A stretch of DNA of 64,000 nucleotides, from positions 6,804,288-6,868,287 of the forward strand of contig NC_092676.1 in NCBI RefSeq assembly GCF_964355755.1. Reading direction: 5' to 3'. Numbering within the stretch: position 1 is the first letter of the stretch; each line of letters begins with the position of its first letter. Of this stretch, positions 21,222 to 34,256 are shown one piece after another. The notes under the pieces were generated by a model, which saw only the letters and a program-made list of their open reading frames with translations, was not told where the DNA came from and searched no databases. The position numbers and the translations under genes were made by a program. The DNA comes from Antedon mediterranea (Eukaryota; Echinodermata; Crinoidea; Comatulida; Antedonidae).

Positions 21222-21554
21222 TTTATATTATACCTTTAAACGTATAAGTACAAACCGTAATTAGCACACTAATTATTAGTTAATCAGTTATTTGTTTTGG
21301 ACATTCAATAAAAAGGTGTTTTCCTTCATTTTCTTTCGTTATAACAGGTATATAAACTATACCAAACTGGCGAGTAAATCATGTTTTACTTTTTAAACCT
21401 CGCAACGTCTGGTTTAAAATGCTACTCGGGCCGATAATTATTGCTATTTTATAGCCTAATTGGGTTATTGCGATTTGGACGTTTCTGATTGGTTGTAGCC
21501 ATGGATTATATTGATTAACACTGTCCTGATTGGTTGTAACTTTGAATACTTCTT

Positions 21555-22010
21555 TTTACTATATAACCAATTTGGTTATAGTAAAACACAATCATAAAGA
21601 ATAGGAAACATTTAATAATTTGATAAATGACATTTACATAGCAATTTAACACTGTGTTTTACTATAACCAATTTGGTTGTAGTTAAACACAATAATAAAG
21701 AATAGGAATGACATTTACATAGCAATTTAGTACTGTGTTTTATTATAACCAATTTGGTTACAGTTAAACACAATAATAAAGAATAGGAATTGTATAATTT
21801 AATATAAACATGATAAATGATATTTAAATAGCAATTTATTACTGTCTTTTACTATAACCAATTTGGTTACGGTCAAACTCAATGATCAAGCATAGGAAAT
21901 ATTTAATAATATGATAAATGACATTTACATAGCAATTTAGCACTGTGTTTTACTATAACCAATTTGGTTACAGCATGGTTACAGTTACACACAATGATAA
22001 CAAATAGGAT
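21555..22010. repeat. Tandem array with ATAACCAATTTGGTT motif
   Basis: Five imperfect units spaced about 80-110 bp, each with the palindrome-like ATAACCAATTTGGTTA, then AATAAAGAATAGGAA and GACATTTACATAGCAATTTA. No gene is seen. Confidence 0.7.
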
Positions 22011-22794
22011 AAGATTAATTATGATAAAAGACATAAATAATCTTTATTGTCTTTCTTTCTTGTTAGTTCTTTTTCACATACATAAAATCAAAACTAAAGA
22101 CAAAAGACCAAAAAAAAAAGCTTTCGCTTATCGAGTTTTGGCCTTTTATATTATAAACATACATACATTTACATAGTAACTTATTTTCTATTGCACACTA
22201 ATTAAGAATGGATGTTGTTTGATATGATACAATATGATTTTCTTCCAATTAGTGAAGACATTTTGAGATACTGCGTGCGTAGTTCATCTAACTAGATCAT
22301 TTTCGCTATTTAAAACTCACATTTTAAAACCGTAAACGCATAAATTTGCGGACATACTCGTAAATCACACATAATTTTAACAGTACTACACCATCCATAA
22401 CATACAGTAGTGTAGATTTGTACAAAAAGAGCAGAACAATTAAATGTAACTGTCTCATTACATCTACTGAAAAATTCATCGCGATGAATTTATTTATAAT
22501 ACACCAATCAGATTACATGCAATTAGTGACGAATAGCATATGCGCCGTTTATTGTTGAGGCGCGTAAACAGTGTGCGCGATGCATGACGAACAGATGAAT
22601 TGATATTCGACGCTTCGTGTTACGAATAATCGCCAAAGTATAATTAAGATAAATTAATTAATGAAATAAGATACGCAGATACGATGTTTGCATCAATTGT
22701 TCTTTAGAATACTTTTGAAATACAAAACAAAAAATGTGTGGCGATTGACGATATGTTCAATCATGGACCTATAAATTACTAATTTAGTTTAGTT

Positions 22795-23125
22795 AGGAAG
22801 GATACGATTAAAATCATTGAGAAGTTTATCACTGTGCGTTACTATACCCATTTCAGTTGTACGAGCGCACAGTGATAATGAATAGGATACGATTAAAACA
22901 GGGAGATTTATTTTACATCTCCCTGATTAAAATCAGTGAGAAGTTTACCACTGTTACGCTAGTATACCCATTTTGGCTGTATTCACGCACAGTTTCTGTA
23001 TAATGAATATGATACGAATAAAATCAGCGAGAAGTTTACTATATTGTGCGCTACTATACCCATTTGTGTTGTACTCACGCACAATGGTAGTTAATGGGAT
23101 ACGATTCAAATCAGCGAGACGTTTA
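22795..23125. repeat. Tandem array with ACTATACCCATTT motif
   Basis: Three units spaced about 95-118 bp containing ATACGATTAAAATCA, GAGAAGTTTA and ACTATACCCATTT. Organisation resembles the preceding array, suggesting an older related repeat. Confidence 0.6.
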
Positions 23126-24137
23126 CTACTGTATGCTATCTATACTATCCAAACCTAACTTAACCTCCATGATTAAGGCGGCACAACTACTGATACAAAC
23201 GAGATTCTGTATTATAAAATATTCCTATGATACTTGGCAAATATTGTATGTGGAGATACAGTCAGAGCTTGTGTCTTTAGGCAAAATACTATATTCCTAT
23301 TGTCGTGTTCTTCGGATGGGACGTAACATTGTCACGTGTACACACAAGTAAACAATAAAGAATTGTTTACACTGTTAATGATATGTTATCATTTCTTGTG
23401 TGCTGATTATGGTCATTGTACTGGGCACTCTGAGAGAAGAGTTTTGTACTAAAAGTCAACCTATAATAAAGAAGAAATAAAGTATAAAGTGACTGCCTTA
23501 TTCCAATTATAGACAATTAAGGCCCCTGGACCAATCCACATAATGAAGTATAATAAAATTGTATTCGGACATACAGACTTTCTTTTCTCATAAGTTGTAT
23601 CTAAAATAAATTGCAATACTTAAGATCATAACAAATAAATAATACCGATTGTAAACATGTCATTAAAACAATCAAGCGCATTGTTTCAGTGTTTGAATTA
23701 GACCATAATTATACCAAAACGACGATGTTTAGTGAATGAGGAAGCGGTAAGGTTTGCTATTATTTCATTTTAGAGTCTAGCGATGATCCGAGAATATTAA
23801 ACACCACCATGTCGTCTGTTTCAAAAAAATAATATAATAAATTTGGCACACAGAGCTTATAAAAAAAAGGTAATGTGTGTCGAAACACGCAAGGGCTAAA
23901 AGACCCCAAACAAAGCAAAGAAACAATTTTCTGTGATCCTACTCAATTACCACAATTTAAAACTTGTTTAATATATTGTTTGAATGTCGATAATCAATAT
24001 TATGATATAAGGTTTACGGTACACCACGAATGAGGGTTCGAAAAGAACTGTTTCTATACGTTTCGATTGATGTTTTATCGTTCTCAAGAGTAAGAGTGCA
24101 GTTTCTCCAGAATCATAAAATCATCATAACATTTTAA
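23126..24137. other. No feature recognised
   Basis: AT-rich intergenic sequence without supported exons, repeats or RNA genes. Confidence 0.4.
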
Positions 24138-24280
24138 ATCCTTGTCTACACTATCACACTTTATGAGATGTGCCCATATATGGACATGATGACATCATAT
24201 AACTCCCATATTCGGGGATATCACTACCATATTTGGTTACATCACACTTTTTTGTCAAACTAGTTTGATAGTGTAGCTTT
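24138..24280. mobile_element. MITE-A copy 7
   Basis: Left end TCCTTGTCTACACTATCACA, right end CTAGTTTGATAGTGTAGC, with GATGTGCCCATATATGGACA inside. Confidence 0.72.
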
Positions 24281-25809
24281 CCTGAATATGTCTTAAAATG
24301 AAAATAACAAAGGTTGTTGTTGTTTGCTACACATGAATCGTAATCCCTCTAATAATTGCTAATAGCAAATGTAAGAAATAAAAAATATGCCATCAAATTG
24401 AAAAGGGCATAGTATTGATTTTACAGTTTACATTTCAACATTTAACATTGAGACAAAGACCCAATGTTTTGTTTATTTCCTCCATGGTTTAATAAAAATT
24501 CACGATTGTTATAATTGTTTTATTTATTATGTTTGTATATGATTTGGCTACTAAAACTATAATAAATAGTCAAGTTTGGTTTCAAGTGTATTTCACAGAT
24601 CTGATTGAATGATACTATTTTGTTTTGATATTGATATTTTTTTGGTTTGCTATTCATGAAAAAAAAAATTGCAAACAGGACCATATGTAAAACAGATGAT
24701 ACATCTTTTATCCTGTAAAATTAATAAATAAAAATATTGTTTTGTGTTTGTCCTTGCATTTAAAAAAAACCCAATACAAAATATACAGGAGCGTTGTCTT
24801 AACAATCCAGTGACAATAAAGAGGGTGCAATTTTTAGATACTACAAAACAAGGCAGAGCGAACTTCCCTGCTAAAAAAACTGCGATCAAGTTTATCCATA
24901 GTGTGTTTGTATAATGATTGGCTACATGTATACTTGGCACAAGTCTGTTTATTTTTTCTTGTTAGTCGATTAATCGGCCTTCCATGTTTTGTCTGAAAAA
25001 AACCCCAATTATTATACGTATAAAACGCCATATGTGCCAAAACCTATATCTTTTACTAATGTTAAGTTGAAAAACAGTCTAGTAGAACCTAGACTAGATA
25101 TTATTATACGTCTACGTCTAAATCAGCCTACTAATTGCCACATTATGACACCAACAACACACGACGCGTTAGTACTCATCTGCCCATGCGCACAAGTTTT
25201 TTCCGCGTAGAGGTTTATTAATGAGATAAACTAGGTTAAAGTTAATAGAAAATCGCTGTTATTTTCCAACTTTATAAGATAAGGCATCTTATTCTTATAA
25301 CTACAGCTTGATTATATCGGGTAACATACAGTGTAACGGAAACGTTTTACTTGTATCAGATATTTATTCGCATTAATCTATATACATATGCAATCATATC
25401 AACCGATACTTTATGCCGCAAAAACAAAATAAATAAATCCATTTTTTTTTTAAATAAATAAATTCCCAACCAATTTGACATAAATATTTGAATAAATTTG
25501 CGAACGAATTCGACTAGTGGAATACAAGCATCATGCAGAGACTGTGGATTTAACTTTAAATCTTAGTACACGCGGTGCTTTGTTTATAAGTTTTATGTTA
25601 GCGTAGTGAGGTGTTGAGAGATGGCCAGAATCATGTCTAAAAGCTAGAGATTATTTGGAGTACACCCGACCATCAGAACATAATAAATATCGCTGTCCGT
25701 GTCCGAATACGGTCATTAAAAAACAATTATCACAACGCTCAATGCGCTTATCATTCAACATGCTCTGTTGATTCGTCGTGAAATCAAAATTTTGTTTTTG
25801 TTTCAGTGC
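24281..25809. other. No gene recognised
   Basis: AT-rich intergenic DNA up to the large foldback. Short open frames on both strands show no recognisable domain, and no tRNA-like or rRNA-like sequence was seen. Confidence 0.4.
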
Positions 25810-25814
25810 ATTAT

Positions 25815-28800
25815 AGTGGAGTCTGTTAGGGATATTTTGGTTCACTTTTTTCCAAAAGCATCAAATTTGGTATACAGGTTTCCCACCCTATACAAATTAA
25901 ATTTTTGATGGGCGCCAAGCAAAATGACCCCTTGGGTCACCTAATTTGCATAATTTAAAATGGCGGACACTTTCGCTTAAACAGTCTATATCTCTGAAAC
26001 TACTGGTCATAGAGAGTTGATTTTTAGCTCAAAATGTTCAGAACATAAACATTCCTATTTACTCTAATGAAGTATTTTTGAAAAAAATGACCGGAAGTAC
26101 CAGTTTTAACCTTTGACCCATATTTTAAGGCATTGCCATATCTCAGTAAATAGTTGTCACAGACAGTTTATTTAAGTGTCAAATTGTTCAGAATATATAT
26201 GTTACTATTTAGTTTAATGAAACATTTTATCCAAAAATGACCGGAAGTACTCAGTTTTGCCTTTGACCATTACGGTGTAATTACGAATCTTTTTATGGTT
26301 AATATATTTTGATATCCATAAAACTACTTGTCATAGAGAGTTAATGTTGGTGTCAAAATGTTCAGAACATAAACATTTCTATTTACTATAATAAAGTTTT
26401 TTCTGAAATAATGACCAGAAATACCATATTTGACCTTTGACCTGTTTTTTCAGGCAAATTGCTATATCTCATTATTGGGTTGGCGTGGAAAGTTCATTTT
26501 GGTGTCAGATTGTTCAGAATATATATGTTACTATTATGTTTAATAGAAGATTTTTCCAAAAAATGTCAGGAAGTACAGTTGACCTGTTACATACATAAAA
26601 TTATAAATTTGTTCAAGTTAACTGTATATTTATATTATTTTGCAATCCACTTTTGAGCACTTGTCGAAGATGGCTACTTGCATGTGCAATTGAACGAAGT
26701 ATACTGAATGAAGTTGAATATAGTCCTATTTGTAATGAGTCTAGAGTAACGCAAATGAGAGAAAATTGTCTAGACAAAAAATACCCAATCTCATTCTCAT
26801 CTAATCGAGTACTTAAATGAAGTCTTCTACACATTTAGCAATAATGTTTACTGATGAAATCTATTCAAGTTTTGTTTTGGAAAGTTAGTGTTTCCATCAC
26901 TTGTGTTTGTTTGGTTGTTACATTCAGGGTAATTGTCCTATATTGCATTTCTTTGCTGAGTATCTTTCTTTAAAGGGCCTTCAAACTGGGGTATAACCTA
27001 CTAATTAAAAGGATGGACATTTTCGGGATGCACAATATAAAAACTAGACTACTGTTGCCATATCACGAACCACAACTAAAAAATATTTTTTCCACCAGAC
27101 CTAAAGTAATCCTTGGTCCGCCAAACTTGGCAGAATTCTCGAATTTTAATTTAAAAAAATGTGGCCATCATCTGGACACGATTTGGGTATTACAGTTTTG
27201 TTACTTATGACATTACGCCTTAGTATCATCTTTTTCATTATTGCCTTTTTACTTGATTTTTGGTTGATTAGTAAATGTTAAATTGTTGTTATATTGGAAT
27301 TGGTAACAACTCTTGGCTTGTGTAACATAATGTATTGATGAGCTGTTTTAACCTCATGAACAGATTTACTTTTATTACTTTCATTTCTTTTATGTACATT
27401 TTCAAAGTATTGAATGATGTGTCCTTTCTCATATCGAGTATTTGGAAAATAATGGCTTATTCAAACTTCTTTAGCAATCCTTGAACAGTCTGGTTGGTTC
27501 AGTCCCCATAAGCACATTTATGGTAATTGTAATATTTTCAGTGTTCTCGTAAAGACGAAATGCCCCATCATGTTCTGAGCTTGAGTATGATATTGTTTCT
27601 TAGAAATGAGGCTAAACCTTTTTGTTGATTTTTGCACAACATTTCCATTCATAAAATTTGCATTGTTCACATAGTCAAGGACATGCAATACAGAGTTCAT
27701 TTTAAGTTTGAAAAAAGGGCAATATATGAAAAAGAGGATACTAGAGCGTAACATGTCATTAGTAACAAAACTGTTCCTATTCATCCAATCTCTTCTAGAT
27801 GATTACTGTATATGGTCGATTTCTTATTTTTTTTCTAATTTGAAAATCTTTGAGAACCACCAAGCTGGATGGTCCTTGGATGACTTAGGTCTGGAGGACA
27901 GAAATCTTCGGTGTCTTTTCCCCATTCAGTGGTTGTTCGTGTTATGGCAACAAAGAGAAATGTAGCAACATGAAATTGTTATGCAACAGCAAACACAAGT
28001 GACGGAAACACTAACTTTCCAAAACAAAACTTTTACTGGATTTCATCAGTAGGCCTACACATTATTGCTAAATATGTGGAAGACTTCATTTAAGTACTCG
28101 ATTAGATGAGATTGGGTATTTTTTGTATATACAATTTTCTCATTTCTCATTTACATTACTCTAGACTCACTACAAATAGGACAATCTATTCAACTTTGTT
28201 CAGTATACTTTGTTCAATTGCACATGCAAGCAGCCATCTTCGACAAGTGCTCAAAAGTGGGTTGCAAAATAATATCATAAATATACAGTTAACTATACAA
28301 TTAGCTGAACAAATTTATAAATTTTATGTATTTAACAAGTCAATAACTATACTTCCTGAAATTTTTTTGAAAAGTCTTCTATTAAGCAGAATAGAAACAT
28401 ATATATTCTGAACAATCTGACACCAAAATGAACTTTCCACTCCAACCCAATAATGAGATATGGCAATTTGCCTGAAAAAAACAGGTCAAAGGTCAAATAT
28501 GGTATTTCTGGTCATTATTTGAGAAAAAACTTTATTATAGTAAATAGAAATGTTTATGTTCTGAACATTTTGACACCAACATTAACTCTCTATGACAAGT
28601 AGTTTTATGGATATCAAAATATATTAACCGTAACAAGGCTGGTAATTACATCGTAACGGTCAAAGGCAAAACTGAGTACTTCCGGTCATTTTTGGATAAA
28701 ATGTTTCATTAAATTAAATAGTAACATATATATTCTGAACAATTTGACACTTAAATAAACTGTCTGTGACAACTATTTACTGAGATATGGCAATGCCTTA

Positions 28801-29121
28801 AAATATGGGTCAAAGGTTAAAACTGGTACTTCCGGTCATTTTTTTCAAAAAAACTTCATTAGAGTAAATAGGAATGTTTATGTTCTGAACATTTTGGGCT
28901 AAAAATCAACTCTCTATGACCAGTATTTTTAGAGATATAGACTGTTTAAGCGAAAATGTCCGCCATTTTAAATTATGCAAATTAGGTGACCCAAGGGGTC
29001 ATTTTGCTTGGCGCCCATCAAAAATTGAATTTGTATAGGGTGGGCAACCTGTATACCAAATTTGGTGCTTTTGGAAGAAACTGAACCAAACACCCTTATT
29101 TCAGCCCTAACAGACTCCACT
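25815..29121. mobile_element. Large foldback element FB3, about 3.3 kb
   Basis: Long inverted arms of about 1.1 kb (25815-~26925 and ~27985-29121) begin AGTGGAGTCTGTTAGGG and end CCCTAACAGACTCCACT. They are flanked by ATTAT on both sides (25810-25814 and 29122-29126). Each arm contains about four internal ~125-160-bp repeats with GTTCAGAACATAAACATT and ATGACCGGAAGTAC. The 1.06-kb unique centre has no open frame resembling a transposase, so the element is non-autonomous. Confidence 0.78.
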
Positions 29122-29635
29122 ATTATGAATATTATATTACCGACCGATACTATGTCACAATTCAAACAAATAAATGATTCATTATTCTGACTTTTCCTAC
29201 AGGTTTATGCTGACAGTTAACTGTGGAACAATGCATGTTTAGGTATCTTTGTGCTGGCTTTGTCATTGCCAAAAAATAATGACAGACCTAATTTAAATAG
29301 AATTTTGAAACCATAATTTCAATACAAGACAGTTACGTAATAGTAGGAAAGTGTCATCTAATGCACTACGATTACAGGTTTTGAAGTAATCCACAGTTCT
29401 TTTTTATGTACAATAATTAAATAGTTTTAATCGTTGCAATTATAATAATAAGGATGTAATACACAATGATAGCATAGTGTTAGTCTGTGTTCCGGACGGA
29501 GTTTTTACTTATTATTAGTAAAAATATACATCTTTTGGCACATATGGCGTTTCGTACGTACTGTATATTACTTGAGCCCGTTTTCAGGTTCAGACAAACA
29601 TCTATATACTATTACGCTACCTGCAGTTCACCGTT

Positions 29636-29860
29636 AATAGACGTCGTTCCGTTACTGTACCGTTGTATTACTTTTCAAAGCTTTTCGTTAAAGTATAGGA
29701 GACGTTCAGCATGTAGGCCTATAAGCGTAGTGTGTATGCTATTACGATACGGCTGTAGCTAGTATACCATGAATAGACGTCGTTCCGTTACTGTACCGTC
29801 GTTATAATTATATTATATACGTTGTATTTACTTTTCAACGCTTATCGTTACAGTATATAA
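29636..29860. repeat. About 136-bp tandem duplication
   Basis: GTCGTTCCGTTACTGTACCG, a spacer and CTTTTCAA-GCTT-TCGTTA appear at about 29642 and again at about 29778. The copies differ by small substitutions. No gene is seen. Confidence 0.55.
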
Positions 29861-29929
29861 AATATTCAGCTGACAGCTGACAGCCATAAGCATTTTATAG
29901 TATTGAAAACGCTCTTTGAATATTATATT

Positions 29930-30160
29930 TATTATCATCATCCTCATCACTAAAATAATCATAATCGTTGATCGTTCATCGTAGTCATCGTCATCGTCGT
30001 CATCATCATCATCATCATCATCATCATCGTCGTCGTTGTCGTCATGATCGTCATGATCGTCATCGTTGATCGTAGTCATCGTCATCATCGTCATTGTCGT
30101 CATTGAACGTTCATCGTAGTCACCATCATCACCATCGTCATCATTATCATCATGGTATTT
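29930..30160. repeat. CAT/CGT trinucleotide microsatellite
   Basis: A run of TCA, TCG and GTC triplets. On the minus strand it yields an apparent Asp-rich open frame, a property of the repeat and not evidence of a gene. Confidence 0.9.
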
Positions 30161-31339
30161 TTTAATCTGTGTTTACATACGTTTGGTTTCATTTGCTTTA
30201 TCATAAACCACGACATGATTCGTATAAATTTAACAATTTAACAACATTGTGTGCAATAATTTTTTTTTTATCATTATTCAATCATAACTAATAATAAAGT
30301 ATATACAAACAAATATTCTTAAACATGCACAAACTATGCCCATTGGCCATCCTTAACACGACATATCTAATGTAAACTTATTATTAGCTACTATACTGTA
30401 CTACTAATAACTACTATACTGTACTAAAGGTGTGTTGTGCTACTTCGTTTCACGATAATTAAAATCTATTTAATAATTATAACATAGACCTACATAAAAC
30501 CTTCTTAACAAGTACGTATTGAATTAATTTTTATACAAAGTTTTCTATACTGTGGATATTCGTTCAACTAAACTATAACACATTTGCCTCTAACTACATA
30601 TTTCTGTATTCTATACGATAACTTACTTTCTTACTAAAGTTTATTATTACTAACAGGCAAGTAAATTATTACTCTGAGATATGTGTGTGAACAAAAAAAC
30701 AGTAAAAATTAATGAAAACTTAACGTAAATATAATAAAATTAGTGCTGTAATATTAGTTTGCTAAAAAATAATATTTCATAGAAATACTCTATATAATTA
30801 TTACTATTCAGCATATAACACTTAATATAAATATAATATATACATTTTCTAATTATACACAGGAAAATAAATTAAAAAATGTATGCAGTTACATTATCAC
30901 CTATTATAATATAGTTTAATATATTGTCTATTGTTATATATTGTTATAATTCACAATATTTTTGAACGTATTTAGGGCCTACACAATTACAAAGTTTAAA
31001 ACGATAATAAAATACAATATCTACTGTACCGTCAATCAAATTGAGGGCGTAGTTTATGTTATTAACTCGAACGCGTTCATTCAATTAACCCCATGTAGCA
31101 TTTGCAAGTTATATTTTTAATTAAGGTAATAATCATTTAAAATGTTATTTCTGGTTCATATTAACAAAATGTATATAAAAAATAAATTAGAAATTGTTTT
31201 CTGGTTTCCTATAAGCCGTGCCTTAGTATTAGGCCTAATGCACAATCATGTGAGTATTTAAAGCAACAAAACATCTAAACATATTTAAATCTAACTCCAC
31301 AATTTCACGCCACGCATTCATGTCATTATTATTATTGGT
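30161..31339. other. No feature recognised
   Basis: Very AT-rich intergenic DNA without supported genes or recognisable repeats. Confidence 0.4.
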
Positions 31340-31650
31340 TGAAGGTTTCTTGTAAATTCTTTTATTATTGATATATTTGATATTTCTTAAATAATTTATA
31401 TAATCTATTTTTTACTTGTTTTTTTAGTTTTAAACATGTTAAACTTATGTGTTAGAGAAAAGATATTAGTTTAATTGTTGTTTTTTTGGAGTTTCTAATT
31501 GTTTCTAATTGTTTCTAATTGTGTTATATTATTTATATTTTATTTGTTTTGTTTTGAGGAGCCTATTCACCACAAGCTTTGCTTTCTTTTAGGCTCCTCC
31601 ACTTTATATTTATATATTTGTAAAGTGAAATAAATAAATGAAATGAAATT
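31340..31650 (+). mobile_element. Retroelement 3' end with stem-loop and tail
   Basis: Contains a stem-loop GAGGAGCCTA...TAGGCTCCTCC (31556-31600). It is followed by TTTGTAAAGTGAAATAAATA and an AATGA-type repeat tail, the usual layout of a non-LTR retroelement 3' terminus. No coding remnant is visible. The 5' limit is uncertain. Confidence 0.45.
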
Positions 31651-31682
31651 ATTTTATATATTATCGAAATCGGTATTCTAGT

Positions 31683-33718
31683 CAATAGGAAGTTTTCGCA
31701 ATCTTACAAATACGATAACGAAAACGGATACGTCACGCACACGTATTCGTTTTCGTAAGCCAGTTAAAATCTGTTTCGCATGGCAACAAAATATTGAGGG
31801 CGCCGTCCAAAATATGACTGTGGTCAAAGATAGTGTAGTTGGAAGATGTTACACTTCGCTCAAAATTTAGAGAACCGCTCGAGATAGGGCGCCTCTCACG
31901 ACGAGTAGGGATAGACGAATCTGAAACATGAGGAGCGCAATGGCAAAGCCCAATGAAAATGGTGTTTTCGGCAATAAATTGTAAAAATAAGCCACAAAAA
32001 ACAAAACAAAAACTTCTTTTTTGTCTTTATTATAGAAAGTTAAAAATTAATATGATGTTTTCATACTGTTTTTGGATCTTTTTAATTGTTAATACATTTA
32101 TTTGGAGTGAGTTTTGGCATGACATGACTGTAAACACTGAGCTAGGATCAGGAGGAGGCTTACGCGCGCGCGCCTGTAGACACATTCATGAATGGATGCT
32201 GGTCATCTCGTACCCAAACCAACCCGTACCCAAACCAACCCGTACCCATAAAAACTCTTACCCATCTTGGTAAACCCCAGTCAAGTCTGAAGTCATAATG
32301 CAAATTTTACAGTATACAGTATTGTTGTTGGCAAACAATATATGATTTATGAATAAATTATAGCAATTCTTCTGCAATTTCAATATTTTCTATAAAGCAA
32401 TTTCTATAAAACTCTATGGGGTCGAATCTGTAAATTAACATAGAATTCTAAAACTTCTATAGATAGAACATTTTTTATTAGGGTAGTATAATAAAAGGGG
32501 GTAAAGTAGGCCTCCCCACGGATATTTTTTCCTTTATATAACCTCACCAATAATAACTTATTGGCTTATAATTAATATCAATATTGTTAGGCGTTACCAT
32601 CATGGCATATAAAATTACGATGAATGCACGAAAGTTCGGAGTGTTACAAGCATAATATAATAATTAGTTACAGTATTATTAAATTATTAAAATTAATAGA
32701 TAATTAACAATAATTAGTTTTTTTTTCAGTAAAAAAACATACTCGTAGTCCTAAATTCCTATAATGTTCAAGCCTACTGGTACCGTATTCAGTGTATGCA
32801 GATCGACTATTTGTATAATATTATTATTGATTACAATAAATATTGATTGATTGATTGATTATTGATTACATGCCATACTACCTCTTCTCTTTTATTACCC
32901 TTAGAAATAAACCATACGTAATCGATTATTATAGGCACACATTGTAGGCCTATTTACCACTAGGCTCCTAATATATTTATTCACTCTGATGAAGAAGTGT
33001 TTCTAAAGCTAGGTATTACATTTTCTATCTCTGTCCAATGATAAACAATTAAATGTAAATAATTTAAAAAAGTTCAATTGATTTGATGATAATTAAAAAC
33101 ATTAAAATAAAAGAAATAAAATACGGGTAGATAAATTCCAGGTACCTAAACAATTCCAGGTAATTGAAACACAAATTTGTATTCCAAAGCATATAAATAT
33201 GATTCATTTGCACTTTCTATAAAGATAACATTACATTTTATATGTTAATTCGTATTAAATCTTAATTTTACAATCATATGATTCTACTGTTATATAGCCT
33301 ATTTCCTATACAATAACTTTCCGTATCCCTACTCGACGTGCGAGGCGCCCTTTAAATTTAGCTCCATATTGTCAAGCTTTTATTTGCATTGAACGAATAG
33401 AATGTGTAACATCTTCCTACTACACTATCTTTGCTGTGGTAAATTTGAGCGAAGCGCGGGTACGTGTTGCTTGGTGCTTGGCTGCCTAGGCCTAGCGTAA
33501 CATCAAAGCGAGTGAGGACTTTAAAAACTGCTATTTATCAAAATTGACCATGCAGTTTAGTAAATTACTTTCAATTAATCTATAATTATATTATAATCAT
33601 GAATCTTTCCTGATTCAAATGAAAAATGTGCAAAATAGATCAAAAACTATACTCGTTTTGTAGTTATGAATATGACTGGTATGGTGATATTCGTCAACAC
33701 GAATACGCTTAATAGGGA
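31683..33718. mobile_element. MITE-C copy split by an inverted-repeat insertion
   Basis: The outer parts (about 31683-31760 and 33480-33718) match MITE-C at 12159-12588 in reverse orientation, for example GTGATATTCGTCA and CAAAGCGAGTGAGGAC. Between them is about 1.7 kb whose two ends contain AAAGATAGTGTAGT-GGAAG, ATGTTACAC, GGGCGCCTC and GAGTAGGGATA in inverted orientation, suggesting a second element nested in the first. Boundaries are approximate and no open frame is recognisable. Confidence 0.5.
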
Positions 33719-33771
33719 TATGAGAGTGCACATTGTTCAAAACGAAGTTTGCATGTTAAAATCACATTTTC

Positions 33772-33957
33772 TCAAGCCTCAAACTCTTTAATAAACCGCT
33801 CAATTACATGACCTATATCATTGAATAGGTCACTTTGTAAAATATTTATGTCAATTTCATTAATGTTGTCCAACTCCTTACAAATAATCGGGTTTAAAGT
33901 CTCTAGTATAGACACAAACGGTTGTACAAGGCTCAGTAAGGCGACGTCCTCAATATC
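33772..33957 (-). pseudogene. Open 61-codon tail beyond the NLR repeat
   Basis: After two adjacent stops (TAA TGA at 33963-33958) the same frame as the preceding LRR fragment stays open for 61 codons, starting DIEDVALLSLVQPFVSILE, to a TGA at 33772-33774. It is protein-like, acidic and helix-prone. It could be the original C-terminal tail of the receptor, now separated by stops, or a further small exon. No clear acceptor sits immediately before it, so status is uncertain. Confidence 0.4.
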
Positions 33958-33960
33958 TCA

Positions 33961-34256
33961 TTATCTTATTAATAATTGCAATTCTTTTGGTTTAACTCTG
34001 TTCAATGTATTCATTACATCATCCGATAGTTGGCAATTTATCATATCAAAATTACGCAGTTTAGGAGAGTTATTCACTAAAACACACAGCAGAGTTGCGT
34101 CAATGTCCCTGAAGTAGTTATTCCCAACAGAAAGCTCATGTAATTGTAACTCATCTCTTGCAAACGCTCTGATAATTTCATTCATGACATCACCTTGTAT
34201 TTTACAATTATTTATGTTGAGTATAAGCAGCTTAGACGAGTTCAGAGTAAAGTACT
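33961..34256 (-). pseudogene. Out-of-frame terminal LRRs of the NLR
   Basis: Directly downstream of the stop of the giant LRR exon, the minus strand continues with clear LRR sequence in another frame: NSSKLLILNINNCKIQGDVM, then ELQLHELSVGNNYFRDID and LRNFDMINCQLSDDVMN. The break is at a 15-bp tandem duplication (TTCAGAGTAAAGTAC twice, about 34240-34269). The spacing between DGTLL and the next KSPKL-like motif is 17 instead of 15 bases. The frame break therefore removes at least two LRRs from the ancestral protein. Confidence 0.7.

Noticed and set aside
27708-28411. Open frames in the FB3 core and right arm as a possible transposase
   Set aside because: Short, no recognisable catalytic motif, and the arm frames have no matching intact frame in the other arm.
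29828-30103. Asp-rich minus-strand open frame
   Set aside because: Translation of a trinucleotide microsatellite; no flanking coding signal.
33821-34117. 98-codon plus-strand frame near the NLR 3' end
   Set aside because: Antisense of the out-of-frame LRR fragment and its tail.
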